Assembly: GCA_904399395.1 (NCBI GenBank)
Contig: CAJFPJ010000003.1
Location: 1-64,000 of the forward strand
Reading direction: 5' to 3'
DNA from: an uncultured Clostridia bacterium
GTDB taxonomy: Bacteria > Bacillota > Clostridia > Oscillospirales > Acutalibacteraceae
DNA length: 64,000 nucleotides
Below are positions 23,991 through 33,199 of the stretch, piece by piece (position 1 is the first letter of the stretch; every line of letters begins with the position of its first letter). Made by a program: the position numbers and the translations under genes. The notes beneath the pieces were generated by a model. It saw nothing but the letters and a program-made list of their open reading frames with translations. It made no database searches and was not told where the DNA came from.

Positions 23991-25423
23991 GCGTTCCCTC
24001 CCATCTTGGTTTCTCCTGTGATGATATACATGCCTTCCCTATCCTGCATAACGGAGGTTTGAGGCACCTTCAGCTCCCGGGCAATGATCTCCTGCACTCT
24101 GGGCCCGCAGAAACCGCCCTGGCAGCGGCCCATGCCGGATCCACAGCGGCGCTTGACTCCATCTATGGAGCAGGGGGGCAGGGGCCTGTGAAGGGCATCC
24201 ACGATCTCACCCTCCGTAATGGTTTCGCAGCGGCATACAATCCTGCCATAGAGAGGATTCCTCTTGATGGCCTCTGCCCTTTCCTCATGAGAAAGATGCT
24301 TAAAGCGGAGAACCTTTCGGGTGCCGTCGAAATTCTTCTTTTCCGCAAGCGGAAGCCCCGCCTCTCCCAACATTTTCACCATATCCCTGGCGATAGCCGG
24401 AGCAGATGTGAGCCCTGGCGACTTTATGCCCGCAATGCGGAAAAAGCCGCTGACTTCCGTTTCGCCTATAATGAAATCGTCGATTTCCGTGTTGGCACGA
24501 AGGCCGCTGAAATTCCGGATGGAATCTCTGTAATTGATATTGGGAACAGAAATCGCCGCCATCTTCTTTACAAAATCCATACCCTCTGCAGTGGTTCCAA
24601 GATCGTCCCGCTCCGCGGGCTCCGCATTGGGGCCCACGATCAGATTTCCATGGACAGTGGGGGAAACGAGAACGCCCTTGCCCAGCTTGGAAGGACATTG
24701 GAAGATCACATGATGTACTACTTCTCCCTGGCTCTTATCCAGAAGATAATACTGGCCCTTGCCCGGAGATACAGTAAAAGTGTGGGGGCAAAGCATGTCG
24801 TTTACAAGATCACAGTTTACGCCGGCGGCATTTACCACGAAGCGAGCCTCCACTACGCCCTTGCTTGTCTCCACAGCAAAACCCTTGTCCGTTTTCCGGA
24901 TGCCGGTAACTTCTGTGTTCAGCCTGACCTGCGCCCCGTTTTTTACAGCTGTCTCCGCCTGAGCGATGGCCAGCTCCCAGGGGCTGATGACTCCAGCCGA
25001 TGGGGCATAGAGAGCGGATTTTACCTCTTGGCTCACATTGGGCTCCATAGCGAAGACCTCTTCCGCCGTCAGGATCCTAAGCCCCGGCACACCGTTTTCC
25101 GTTCCCCGGCGGAATAGCTCCTTCACAAGCTCTTCCTGCTCCTCATCAAAAGCCAAAACCAAAGAGCCGATTTGCTTATAGGGCACATCCAGCTTTTCGC
25201 AGAGCTCTTTGATGATGGCGTTTCCCTCCACATTATACCGGGCCATCTTCGTGCCGGGCTCCGGGTCATAGCCCGCGTGCACGATGGCGCTGTTGGCCTT
25301 TGTGGTTCCCACCGAAACATCGTTTTCTTTTTCCAGCAGAACAACATCCACATCATACCGGCTCAGCTCATATAAGAGGGAGCAGCCGCAGACGCCGCCG
25401 CCGATGATTGCTACATCGACCAT
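23987..25423 (-). CDS. glpA: glycerol-3-phosphate dehydrogenase, GlpA-like with BFD-type Fe-S domain
   Basis: The enzyme oxidises glycerol-3-phosphate to dihydroxyacetone phosphate. The 478-residue protein has IIGGGVCGCSLLYELSRY for FAD binding, KANSAIVHAGYDP near residue 48, GVISPWELAIA near 150, and a C-terminal BFD-like [2Fe-2S] domain with C-R-C near 410 and RCGSGMGRCQGGFCGP near 440. The start ATG at 25423 has AGGAGG; the longer upstream frame is not credible. It is the first gene of the operon after a leader containing a terminator, with glpP upstream. Confidence 0.9.
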   Translation of the reverse strand: MVDVAIIGGGVCGCSLLYELSRYDVDVVLLEKENDVSVGTTKANSAIVHAGYDPEPGTKMARYNVEGNAIIKELCEKLDVPYKQIGSLVLAFDEEQEELVKELFRRGTENGVPGLRILTAEEVFAMEPNVSQEVKSALYAPSAGVISPWELAIAQAETAVKNGAQVRLNTEVTGIRKTDKGFAVETSKGVVEARFVVNAAGVNCDLVNDMLCPHTFTVSPGKGQYYLLDKSQGEVVHHVIFQCPSKLGKGVLVSPTVHGNLIVGPNAEPAERDDLGTTAEGMDFVKKMAAISVPNINYRDSIRNFSGLRANTEIDDFIIGETEVSGFFRIAGIKSPGLTSAPAIARDMVKMLGEAGLPLAEKKNFDGTRKVLRFKHLSHEERAEAIKRNPLYGRIVCRCETITEGEIVDALHRPLPPCSIDGVKRRCGSGMGRCQGGFCGPRVQEIIARELKVPQTSVMQDREGMYIITGETKMGGNA

Positions 25424-25545
25424 TTCCAATCCTCCTGATCTTTCCGAGGGTTCACCCGCGGAAGTAATTGCCAGATCGGGCATCCCGAAATGCATACCTT
25501 CCGATAGCAAAATCCGGGTCGCCGCTTCTTAAGCTTCGAGAAAAC

Positions 25546-25602
25546 ATAAAAAAGCCAAGCAAAACCAAGCCTGCTTTCGCAGACTTCCTTTTTGCCTGGC
25601 TC
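25546..25602 (-). terminator. leader terminator before glpA (GlpP target)
   Basis: On the minus strand GCCAGGCAAAA pairs with TTTTGCTTGGC around an inner CTGC-GAAA-GCAG hairpin, followed by six T. It lies between a promoter and glpA, 125 bases before the start codon. GlpP-type proteins are known to relieve such terminators when glycerol-3-phosphate is present. The exact antiterminator fold was not derived. Confidence 0.7.
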
Positions 25603-25633
25603 ATTCTCTACAGCAAATATTAAGTTCCTGTTT

Positions 25634-25662
25634 ATCATAGCACAGCTTGAAAGGGAATGCAA
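25634..25662 (-). promoter_or_regulatory. promoter of the glpA operon
   Basis: TTGCAT (25657-25662), 17 bases, TATGAT (25634-25639) on the minus strand. The transcript start would lie about 25 bases before the leader terminator stem. Confidence 0.7.
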
Positions 25663-25733
25663 GAGGCACAACCCCCGCAGCCGCCATATAATTTTCAGAA
25701 CACCGGCATCCGGGGCAAAAACCGCCGTCGGCC

Positions 25734-26309
25734 TCACATAAACCACACCTGGGGATTAGTGGTGGAAATAGCACAGGCCCCCGCTCCCAGGGCCGCCATA
25801 ATATCTTCCTTGTCGCTGATGAGGCCGCCCGCGATCACCGGCGTTTGAATTTCAGCGCAAACCCTCCTGAAAATCTTCGGCATGGTTCCGGGCAGGATCT
25901 CAATAAAATCCGGCCTGGCAGCGTATTCTCTATGGCGCAGGACGCTTTCCAGCGCCATGGAATCGATGACAAAGAACCGCTGCACTGCCAGAAGCCCCAG
26001 CTCCTTGGCCCGGGTGATCAGGGGCTGCCGGGTGCTGATGATCCCATCCGCTCGTGTGTTTTCTTTGATAAAATCCACGGATATTTCACGGGAACTGAGG
26101 CCTGCCACCAGATCAATATGCACCACTGCCATACGTCCTGCCTCTTTTATCCGGTTTACAATATCCACAATGTTACATATATTTCCAAACAGGACGAAAA
26201 CCGCCTGAATATCGGAGCTAAGGCATTTTTCCAGCCCCTCCATATCCTTTACCGCCGCAATTACCGGGCAGTCTTCCACAATTTTGCGGAATATATCCCT
26301 TTCCTTCAT
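25734..26309 (-). CDS. glpP: glycerol uptake operon antiterminator GlpP
   Basis: GlpP binds leader RNA in the presence of glycerol-3-phosphate and prevents early termination. The 191-residue length is normal. Motifs include CPVIAAVKDMEGLEKCLSS near residue 15-30, FVLFGNICNI near 40, VHIDLVAGLSSREISVDF near 60-77, DGIISTRQPLI and IAGGLISDKEDIMAALGAGACAIST near the end. The start at 26309 has AAGGAG upstream. It lies directly upstream of the glpA leader terminator, so its own products are near its target. Confidence 0.92.
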   Translation of the reverse strand: MKERDIFRKIVEDCPVIAAVKDMEGLEKCLSSDIQAVFVLFGNICNIVDIVNRIKEAGRMAVVHIDLVAGLSSREISVDFIKENTRADGIISTRQPLITRAKELGLLAVQRFFVIDSMALESVLRHREYAARPDFIEILPGTMPKIFRRVCAEIQTPVIAGGLISDKEDIMAALGAGACAISTTNPQVWFM

Positions 26310-26402
26310 TGTGAAACGCTCCTTATCGCCATCGCCGCTTTCTGCTTCTTGCCTTCTGCCTTCGTAATCTCCGAAAGCTTTCAGCACTTCTATTTCTTTT
26401 TT

Positions 26403-26431
26403 AGTATACGTCATTTCAGTCCCGCAGGCAA
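26403..26431 (-). promoter_or_regulatory. promoter of glpP
   Basis: TTGCCT (26426-26431), 17 bases, TATACT (26403-26408) on the minus strand, about 95 bases before the glpP start. Confidence 0.6.
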
Positions 26432-26526
26432 GAATCGACATTCTGTATGTTCTGAAAATTTCTACCGGCTCCGATTCCTTCAAATCCGGATAACTGCCTG
26501 ACGCCTGAAATACTTCGCATTCCTGC

Positions 26527-26555
26527 TTGACTCAATTTTCCAGATGTGTTAGCAT
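26527..26555 (+). promoter_or_regulatory. promoter candidate of glpK
   Basis: TTGACT (26527-26532), 17 bases, TAGCAT (26550-26555) on the plus strand. The -10 is weak, suggesting need for activation. Confidence 0.45.
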
Positions 26556-26718
26556 GTTTTTAAGCGTTTTTAGGCATTTTGCACACAAACCTTCAGCATA
26601 CCGTTGGCCATCTGCAGAAATCGGTCTCTGTTCTCCCCAATATGCTCTTCTAGAACATTTCAACGGCTTCTGCCGGCCATTCATTGCTCATTACACTGCA
26701 TCAGAAGGAGGAACCGCC

Positions 26719-28257
26719 ATGACCGCATCCCTCACATCGGAACCCGCCCTCTCCCAGGAGCAGACAGAAAAGAAATACATACTGGCCCTGGATCAGGGAA
26801 CTACCAGTTCCCGCTGTATTCTGTTTGACCGAGAGCAGAACATCATGTCCCTGGCGCAGAAGGAATTTCCTCAGATCTATCCCAAGGCCGGGTGGGTAGA
26901 GCATAATCCCACCGATATTTACGTAACCCAGTATGGTGTTCTCATCGAGGCCCTGACCAAAATGAATGTAGCTCCCTCTGAAATTGCCGGCATCGGCGTC
27001 ACCAACCAGCGGGAAACCACCATTCTCTGGGATAAGGAAACCGGACTCCCCGTCTATAACGGCATCGTATGGCAGTGCCGCCGCACGGCGCAGCTCTGCG
27101 AAGAACTTATGAAGGATAGGGAACTTACAGAATACATCCGGCGTTCCACCGGGCTTCTGATCGACGCCTATTTTTCCGCTACCAAAATCCTGTGGATCCT
27201 GGAAAATGTGGAGGGTGCCCGAGAGAAGGCGGAAAAAGGGCAGCTGCTCTTCGGCACGGTGGATACATGGCTCATCTGGAAACTGACCGGCGGCAGGGCT
27301 CATGTGACGGATTACACCAATGCCTCCCGCACCATGCTCTTCAATATCCACACTCTTTCCTGGGATGAACGCATTCTGCAGGCTCTGGGAATCCCCGCCT
27401 CCATGCTTCCGGAGGTAAAAAGCTCTTCAGAAATCTACGGCTATACCAATATCGGCGGAGTTGATATCCCCATTTGCGGCATAGCGGGAGATCAGCAGGC
27501 TGCCCTCTTCGGCCAGACCTGCTTTCACAAAGGCGATGTAAAAAACACCTACGGCACCGGCAATTTTATCCTTATGAACACGGGGGACTCACCCATTGAA
27601 AGCAAAAACGGCCTTCTCACCACCATCGCCTATGGGTTAAATGGAAGTGTAACGTACGCCCTGGAGGGAAGCGTCTTCGTGGGCGGGGCTGTTCTCCAAT
27701 GGCTGCGGGATGAAATGCGCTTCTTTGCCTCCGCCCCGGACGCAGACTATTTTGGCGGCAAAGTAAAGGATACCGAGGGCGTCTATTTTGTTCCCGCCTT
27801 TACCGGGTTGGGAGCACCTCACTGGGATATGTACGCCCGGGGGAGTATTTTCGGCCTGACAAGGGGAACCAGCCGGAATCATATCATCCGCGCTGCGCTG
27901 GACGCTATCGCTTACCAGTCCAAGGATGTGATTGACGCCATGATGGCGGATACGGGCCTTTCCATCCGGGAAATCAAGGTGGATGGCGGCGCCAGCGTCA
28001 GCGACATCATCATGCAGTTCCAGGCAGATATCACACAAAAGCGCCTGCGCCGGCCCATCATCCGGGAAACTACCGCCCTGGGAGCCGCCTATCTGGCGGG
28101 CCTGGCTGTGGGCTTCTGGAAGGATACGGAGGAAATCGAAAGCCACTGGCGCATCGATAAGGTCTATGAGCCCCAAATGGAAGATGAACGGCGGGAAAAA
28201 CTGCTTCGGGGCTGGAAAAATGCCGTGGCCTGTGCCCGCATGTTTCGGGCGGAATAG
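26719..28257 (+). CDS. glpK: glycerol kinase
   Basis: GlpK phosphorylates glycerol with ATP to glycerol-3-phosphate, the substrate of the divergent glpA operon. The 512-residue protein shows [12 protein letters not shown] (ATP/phosphate loop 1), NQRETT, the GIVWQCRRT segment, a [13 protein letters not shown] phosphate-2 region near 255 and a late [11 protein letters not shown] adenosine motif near 420. ATG at 26719 follows AAGGAGG; the 64 upstream in-frame codons are not GlpK-like. An unusually long leader of about 16 residues precedes the usual start of the fold. Confidence 0.96.
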   Translation: MTASLTSEPALSQEQTEKKYILALDQGTTSSRCILFDREQNIMSLAQKEFPQIYPKAGWVEHNPTDIYVTQYGVLIEALTKMNVAPSEIAGIGVTNQRETTILWDKETGLPVYNGIVWQCRRTAQLCEELMKDRELTEYIRRSTGLLIDAYFSATKILWILENVEGAREKAEKGQLLFGTVDTWLIWKLTGGRAHVTDYTNASRTMLFNIHTLSWDERILQALGIPASMLPEVKSSSEIYGYTNIGGVDIPICGIAGDQQAALFGQTCFHKGDVKNTYGTGNFILMNTGDSPIESKNGLLTTIAYGLNGSVTYALEGSVFVGGAVLQWLRDEMRFFASAPDADYFGGKVKDTEGVYFVPAFTGLGAPHWDMYARGSIFGLTRGTSRNHIIRAALDAIAYQSKDVIDAMMADTGLSIREIKVDGGASVSDIIMQFQADITQKRLRRPIIRETTALGAAYLAGLAVGFWKDTEEIESHWRIDKVYEPQMEDERREKLLRGWKNAVACARMFRAE

Positions 28258-28290
28258 TCCTCAGGCTCTCAGAACGGAGGTTTCACCCCA

Positions 28291-29088
28291 ATGAAAGAAT
28301 CTAATGCCAGTCTCTCCCCGGCGGAGCCGGAGATCCCCCTATCGGGCGGCCGGGTCACCCAGGACGTAGTACGTGTGGGGAATACCGTCCGCAGACCGGT
28401 TAATCCACGCTCTTCTTTTATTCATTCCGTGCTTCTCCATCTGGAGAAAAAAGGCGTCGCATGTGTCCCCCGGTATCTGGGGCAGGACGAAAAAGACCGG
28501 GAAGTTATCACTTTTCTGTCGGGAATCTGCCCCCCGGATCTGGGGGTGTTCACAAATGAGCAGATAGGGGCAGCTATGGGTATTGTCCGTCAATGCCACG
28601 ATGCCCTTCTGGATTTTCCCGGCTGCGGAACAGATTCCTCCGGCGGCGTTCTTACTGTCTGCCACAACGACCTTTCCCCTTGCAATTTTCTTTTTACAGA
28701 GGGGAGCCCCACCGCTTTGATCGACTGGGACGCAGCCTGCATTGCTTCCCCGTTGGACGACCTGGCATACGCAGCCTGGCTGTGGCTGGATCTGGGAAAC
28801 GAAGATATAGACGCCCGGGAGGATGGCCGCCGGATAGATTCCATGCTGAGAGCCTATCTGCTGGCTGGAAACGAAAGCCCCTGGAATTCTTGCCGTCAAA
28901 CTTTCTGCACACTGGACTGCTGTGATTTTCTCAGCCGTATCCGGCGGCAGATGCAGCGGGTGGGAAAGGCCGTCTTCCCCTCAGAGGAACAGACAAACGC
29001 CACCCGGCGTTGGGCTGCTTCCTGTGAAAACTGGCTTATTTCTCACAGTGAAGAGCTAATCGCCGGTATGATGGAAAGCCGCGGATAA
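28291..29088 (+). CDS. APH-family small-molecule phosphotransferase
   Basis: The 265-residue kinase-like protein has a short N-lobe start with LSGGRVTQDVVRVGNTVRRP, a segment typical of this family, then the catalytic loop VCHNDLSPCNFLF (residues 128-140, H-N-D-x5-N) and the metal DxD-like ALIDWDAA near 148. Relatives are annotated as aminoglycoside phosphotransferases but most act on small metabolites, and no resistance role is shown here. It begins 33 bases after glpK with AACGGAGG, so it is probably co-transcribed, hinting at a metabolic substrate. The unit ends at the terminator at 29171. Confidence 0.78.
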   Translation: MKESNASLSPAEPEIPLSGGRVTQDVVRVGNTVRRPVNPRSSFIHSVLLHLEKKGVACVPRYLGQDEKDREVITFLSGICPPDLGVFTNEQIGAAMGIVRQCHDALLDFPGCGTDSSGGVLTVCHNDLSPCNFLFTEGSPTALIDWDAACIASPLDDLAYAAWLWLDLGNEDIDAREDGRRIDSMLRAYLLAGNESPWNSCRQTFCTLDCCDFLSRIRRQMQRVGKAVFPSEEQTNATRRWAASCENWLISHSEELIAGMMESRG

Positions 29089-29170
29089 TTTTTCTTCACC
29101 TTTTTCGCAGAAGCGCTCTGCTAGTTTATTCAGTCTCTGCGTGTATAAGCCTCTGAATTTCACATTGAAG

Positions 29171-29216
29171 CATACAAAACAGCCTTCCCGCTTTGGCAGG
29201 AAGGCTGTTTTGTATA
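29171..29216. terminator. strong bidirectional terminator
   Basis: A 17-bp stem ATACAAAACAGCCTTCC/GGAAGGCTGTTTTGTAT with a short loop lies between convergent genes and serves both the glpK unit and the minus-strand serine hydrolase unit. Confidence 0.85.
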
Positions 29217-29344
29217 TATGAAGTAAAATATAATAAAAAGTATTTTTACCATATTTGCTCCGGCAAAAACAAGGAGAAACGGCAGGTGTAAGGAATACAA
29301 TCATCCGGCGCACTATTTTCCAGAGAAAAATCGCACCAAAAACT

Positions 29345-31252
29345 TCAGAGGGTACCTGCGGAAGGCGATTCTTGCTTGCCTGGCAGGGGCTCAGGGCCGG
29401 GTGTTTCAGGAAGCGTTTCGCCCGTCGTATCCATCCCCTGCGAATCTTCCTGAGACTCCAGAATCTTCCCCTTCAGCTTGGGCTCAAATAAATGCCTCAC
29501 GCTTGTGCGGATACGCTCCCGCAGAGCCGCCTGATTTTCATCCTCTCCCGTGAAAAGATCCGATAGCATTTTTCCCGCCGCAGCTGCATCCGGCATTTCC
29601 CGAAAGCGCAGAAGAAGGCAGCCGTCCTCCCGTCTTTCCTCATCCTCATAAAAGATGCATTTGAGCTCTTCTGCACAGGGGGTTTCCAGAAAGCTCAGGC
29701 AGATTTTCAGAACCAGCCTGCTATCCTCATCCAGCGCAAGACGGGCTGAAGCCCCCACCCAGAAAGGCTCTCCGTTCAGCGTCAGAGAAAGAGTTCTGGG
29801 CGTTCCGTCCAACCCGGCGAAAATGCAGGCCTTTTCGCCGCCAGGACCTGTAAACATCACTTTGACTTCTTCACGAGTCAAATGGAATTCCGCTTCGGAA
29901 GGAGTGAAAGGAAAATTATTGGTGAGGCAGGAAATCAGCATAGGAAGCAACGACGCCTGTGCTCCGGAGGTTTTTTCCAGCCGGTAACGCTTCCCATCCA
30001 GACGGCGGATCCCGCCTTCCAGCGCCTGACTGCGGGAAGCAAAGAAAAGTTTTTCCCTGAGGGTGAGCTTTTCCTCTGCAGGGCTTCCATATTCCGGGAA
30101 GGCCTCCAAGGATTCCAGAACCTTCCGCAGGGAGCGGTGCGCTCCGGGCTTAGCCACAATGGGGCCGTCTCCATATTCCGGTGCACCTTCGCCAAAATAT
30201 GAGGCTGTAATTTTTGCAATACGGTCTGTGAAAATCTCCTGGCTGCCGGCCGTTATAGCGATCACCATATCCCTGCGGGGCAGCACCACCACTCTCTGGC
30301 CAAACATGCCGCTGAACTGATAGCCGGTTTTTTCAAAGCTCCAGAACTGATAACCGTAGCCATAGGCAATGCCGTCCTTCCCGGTGGGGATGTGCCCATC
30401 GGTTGCAGTTTCTATCCATTCCGCCGGAACAAGCTGCTTTTCCTTTCCATTTACTTTCCAGCGTCCCTTTTGAAGCATGAGTTGGCCTAGTTTGGCCATC
30501 TCCGGAGGAGTGAGGTAAAGGCCCCACCCGCCTTTTTCGATTCCCATGGGGCATGTCTCCCAATAGGGAGGCTTCATCCCCAGGGGCTCATAAAGCCGGG
30601 GAGTCAGATATTCCGTGAGAGATACACCGGTGACCTTGCGCAAAACGGCGCTGAGCATATAGGTATTCATACTGTTATAAGAAAATTTAGTTCCCGGCTC
30701 ATAGGCGCAGTCGCCCATAAGGAACCCCCGGATCCAGTCCTTTTCCGCCACGCTTCCCGCCTCTGCAAATACGGCGCCGCTGGTCATGGTCAGCAGATGG
30801 CGAAGCGTCACCTCCCCCATACGAGAGCTGCGAAAGGGCGCCGGTTTATAGGGATAATAGGAAGTAAGCAGGTCATCCTCAGAGAGTAGGCCTTCCTCTT
30901 TGGCAATCCCCACCGCCAGGCTCACCACGCTTTTAGAAAAAGAATACATGGCGTGGGGCAGCTGATACGTGTAAGGGGCCCAATCCCCTCTGGCAATCAA
31001 CTTTCCATGGCGGAGAATCATAACGCTGTGAGGGTGGCAATCCTTTTCCCCGTCCAGTTCTCTGAAATAGCTCTCGATCACAGAGGAAGGGATCCCCTCT
31101 TTTTCCGGCGCAGAGGCAGAAAAGCCTGTTTCCTCCACCGGAAATGCCGGAGGCTTCTGGGGAATAAACGGATAGGGGCACATATGGCTTACATCCTCAC
31201 GGAGAAATTTCCGAAACATATCCATGTTCTTCATTTGGCCGATCAAATCCAT
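29345..31252 (-). CDS. class C beta-lactamase-fold serine hydrolase with C-terminal extension
   Basis: The 635-residue cytoplasmic protein (no signal peptide) has a penicillin-binding-protein/beta-lactamase fold: S104-F-S-K107 catalytic motif, SYNSMNTY near 191-198 as the Tyr-x-Asn element, and FSGMFGQRVVV near 318 at the third motif position. Relatives are esterases and D-amino peptidases, not necessarily beta-lactamases. Residues beyond about 370 form an extra domain of about 260 residues with no recognised family, ending in a Pro/Glu-rich tail. AGGAGG precedes the ATG. It is the last gene of the desulfurase-to-sortase group. Confidence 0.82.
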   Translation of the reverse strand: MDLIGQMKNMDMFRKFLREDVSHMCPYPFIPQKPPAFPVEETGFSASAPEKEGIPSSVIESYFRELDGEKDCHPHSVMILRHGKLIARGDWAPYTYQLPHAMYSFSKSVVSLAVGIAKEEGLLSEDDLLTSYYPYKPAPFRSSRMGEVTLRHLLTMTSGAVFAEAGSVAEKDWIRGFLMGDCAYEPGTKFSYNSMNTYMLSAVLRKVTGVSLTEYLTPRLYEPLGMKPPYWETCPMGIEKGGWGLYLTPPEMAKLGQLMLQKGRWKVNGKEKQLVPAEWIETATDGHIPTGKDGIAYGYGYQFWSFEKTGYQFSGMFGQRVVVLPRRDMVIAITAGSQEIFTDRIAKITASYFGEGAPEYGDGPIVAKPGAHRSLRKVLESLEAFPEYGSPAEEKLTLREKLFFASRSQALEGGIRRLDGKRYRLEKTSGAQASLLPMLISCLTNNFPFTPSEAEFHLTREEVKVMFTGPGGEKACIFAGLDGTPRTLSLTLNGEPFWVGASARLALDEDSRLVLKICLSFLETPCAEELKCIFYEDEERREDGCLLLRFREMPDAAAAGKMLSDLFTGEDENQAALRERIRTSVRHLFEPKLKGKILESQEDSQGMDTTGETLPETPGPEPLPGKQESPSAGTL

Positions 31253-31352
31253 GCAAGATCCCTCCTGTTTCCTGTTTTATGCTATAATGCTCGCCATCTG
31301 ACTGCCGGCTTCTGGTTCCTTCCAGTTTTATTCTTCAATGGAGCGCCGGATA

Positions 31353-31970
31353 CTATACCGGAATCCGGGGAAAACCATCTCTTTGCGCAAAAAAGGATCT
31401 CAAGGTCTCCTCCTCCCGTTTCTGATCCAGAAAGGCGGGTTTCTCCTCTGCATAGGAAAGGGAAAATTTTTCTGAAAGACGGCGCCCTGCTTCTCTGAGC
31501 ATTCCCTCTGCCTCCCCATCATCATCGGGGAGAAGGCATATAACCTTTTCCCTGCTTTCCGGCAGGTATCCCCGCTTATGCTTCCCTGAAAGAGTGAAAA
31601 TCCCTTTCGGCTCTCCTTCGGGAGTCAGTTTCGCTCCCAAGGCCCGAAAAACCGGTTCTGCTGCTTCCGGCGCCACGCCGGGGACCCCGCTTACTACAAA
31701 GACACAGCGGGCCTTTTCCAGCATACCATTCAGCTGCCGGAGGAGCTCTCCCTCTTCCTGAACCGCAACGGCCTTCATAAGAAAACCACCCAGCTGCCCC
31801 AAGAGATGGAGAATCCTCTTTTCAAGGGGCGCTGTCTGCCCCGCATGGAAAAACAGCAGACCGGCGGGGAATCGGGCAGAATTTTCTGCAATCTCTCCCC
31901 GCCCCGCTTTCTTTTTTCCCGTATTTTCCGAAAGGGCCACGGAATCTTCATATTCCCTTTCCTGGCTCAT
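31353..31970 (-). CDS. hypothetical protein resembling a degenerate CinA/MoaB-type domain
   Basis: The 205-residue protein is cytoplasmic. Its middle part (CVFVVSGVPGVAPEAAEP then KGIFTLSGKHKRGYLPESREKVICLLPDD) can be lined up by eye with the molybdopterin-binding-like domain of CinA two genes upstream (LVVTTGGLGPTGDDLTKE; GTAPGCAFYSEGGSLVMMFPGPP), keeping the spacing but losing the key Gly/Asp residues. This is inference and weak. The ATG overlaps the sortase stop (ATGA), so expression is tied to it. A regulatory or structural role is possible; no activity can be named. Confidence 0.55.
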   Translation of the reverse strand: MSQEREYEDSVALSENTGKKKAGRGEIAENSARFPAGLLFFHAGQTAPLEKRILHLLGQLGGFLMKAVAVQEEGELLRQLNGMLEKARCVFVVSGVPGVAPEAAEPVFRALGAKLTPEGEPKGIFTLSGKHKRGYLPESREKVICLLPDDDGEAEGMLREAGRRLSEKFSLSYAEEKPAFLDQKREEETLRSFFAQRDGFPRIPV

Positions 31971-33100
31971 TCTGTCACCGCCCAGCTCAAAAGCCCCTGC
32001 TGCAGAGCCTCTTCATAAGTCTCCGGCCAGCCCGGATCTGCGAGACCTCTATCCTTCCGATAATTCTCCGGGAATACTGTCTTTGCACTATAAGTAGCTT
32101 TGGAAACATCCACAGACTCTGATTCCTCTTCCCGCACTTTGCGGGCAGCCACCACAAGCCGGTAGCCATCGTATTCATAAGAGCAGGTAGAAAGCAAAAG
32201 AAGCTGATCCTGCGGCCTGAAGTCTACAGGAATATCCAAAATGGAACGGATCCGGATCTGATAGACATAATTCATAAAATCGCTGTCATCCTGGAAGGAA
32301 ACCCTCATAAAATCAAAGGGCTCTCCCTGCTCTGGATCGGTATTCGTCAAAAAGACAGAAATGATCTTCCATTGATTTTCTTCTTGTACTGTGTCAAACG
32401 TGAAAACCGGAGCGCTCTTATAGAAATCCAGGCTTTTATAATCCAGCAGATCGGTAAACATAAGCCCGGAGTTCAAAGAGTGTCCAAATAGGATCATGGC
32501 CCTGCTGTCCAAATTGCAGCGGGAATCCATAAAGACGCTGCCTGCAAAGGAGTACTCTTTTTTATAATTCCGATATAAATAAAACTGAGAATCACTCTCA
32601 GGGGACTGCAAAACCGGCAGGTCTATCACTGTATTAGGCACAGTGATCCATCCCCGGATATCCGGGTTTATCTCCTGCAGCTTGGCAATCTTCACCAAGC
32701 GCCCCTCCTCATCCCGCTGGGGCTCTTTCTCCCCGCCGGAACCGGAAGCTGTATTCTCCTCCGATTCCACAGAATGGTAAATCGACGCCAGCTCATCATT
32801 ATCCTTTGTAACAGCCCCCGGTTTGAGCACATAATCGTTCAAAAGGATTCCCCCACAGACGAGGAATACAATAAGGCATATGAGAAAAAGGAGCTTCAGG
32901 ATCACATCTCTGGGCCTGTCCCCTTTCCAGGGGAGTACCGCTGCAAGAAAGCAGCGCTTTTTCTTACAGTTTGTACCTACGGCCTCATTTCCGGCATCAT
33001 GTATATGGGATTCCGTATTTTTTCGCATGTCGCTTCTCCTTCTTCTGTGCCTGGGGCCCCTGGTTTTTTCCGGGACCTTTCTGCTGTCTTTGCTATCCAT
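31967..33100 (-). CDS. srtB: class B sortase
   Basis: Sortases anchor surface proteins or build pili on the outside of the membrane. The 377-residue type II membrane protein has a basic 60-residue cytoplasmic N terminus, one membrane helix (about 66-88), then the sortase domain with H207 (ILFGHSLNSG), C306 (LLLSTCSYE) and R314 (YRLVV). The TxTC-like motif is STC, class B pattern. GGAGG precedes ATG. No protein with an NPQTN-like or LPxTG-like sorting signal occurs in this window, so its substrate is elsewhere. The last 45 residues after Arg are an extra tail. Confidence 0.9.
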   Translation of the reverse strand: MDSKDSRKVPEKTRGPRHRRRRSDMRKNTESHIHDAGNEAVGTNCKKKRCFLAAVLPWKGDRPRDVILKLLFLICLIVFLVCGGILLNDYVLKPGAVTKDNDELASIYHSVESEENTASGSGGEKEPQRDEEGRLVKIAKLQEINPDIRGWITVPNTVIDLPVLQSPESDSQFYLYRNYKKEYSFAGSVFMDSRCNLDSRAMILFGHSLNSGLMFTDLLDYKSLDFYKSAPVFTFDTVQEENQWKIISVFLTNTDPEQGEPFDFMRVSFQDDSDFMNYVYQIRIRSILDIPVDFRPQDQLLLLSTCSYEYDGYRLVVAARKVREEESESVDVSKATYSAKTVFPENYRKDRGLADPGWPETYEEALQQGLLSWAVTE

Positions 33101-33199
33101 CGGGATCCCTCCTCAGCCGCCTGCACGCCGCAGGCATCGTATCATTTTCAATACCGTATCCGTCCGCATTCTTCATCTAATTTCCTTTTCACCTGCCCA

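Larger units (their letters stand above)
26310..26718. other. divergent control region between glpP and glpK
   Basis: It contains the minus-strand glpP promoter (26403-26431) and a plus-strand glpK promoter candidate (26527-26555). The glpK leader is about 155 bases; I see no clear leader terminator in it, unlike glpA. Confidence 0.55.

Noticed and set aside
28291..29088. Aminoglycoside resistance gene
   Set aside because: Kinase motifs fit the wider APH family, but operon context is glycerol metabolism and there is no evidence for a drug substrate.
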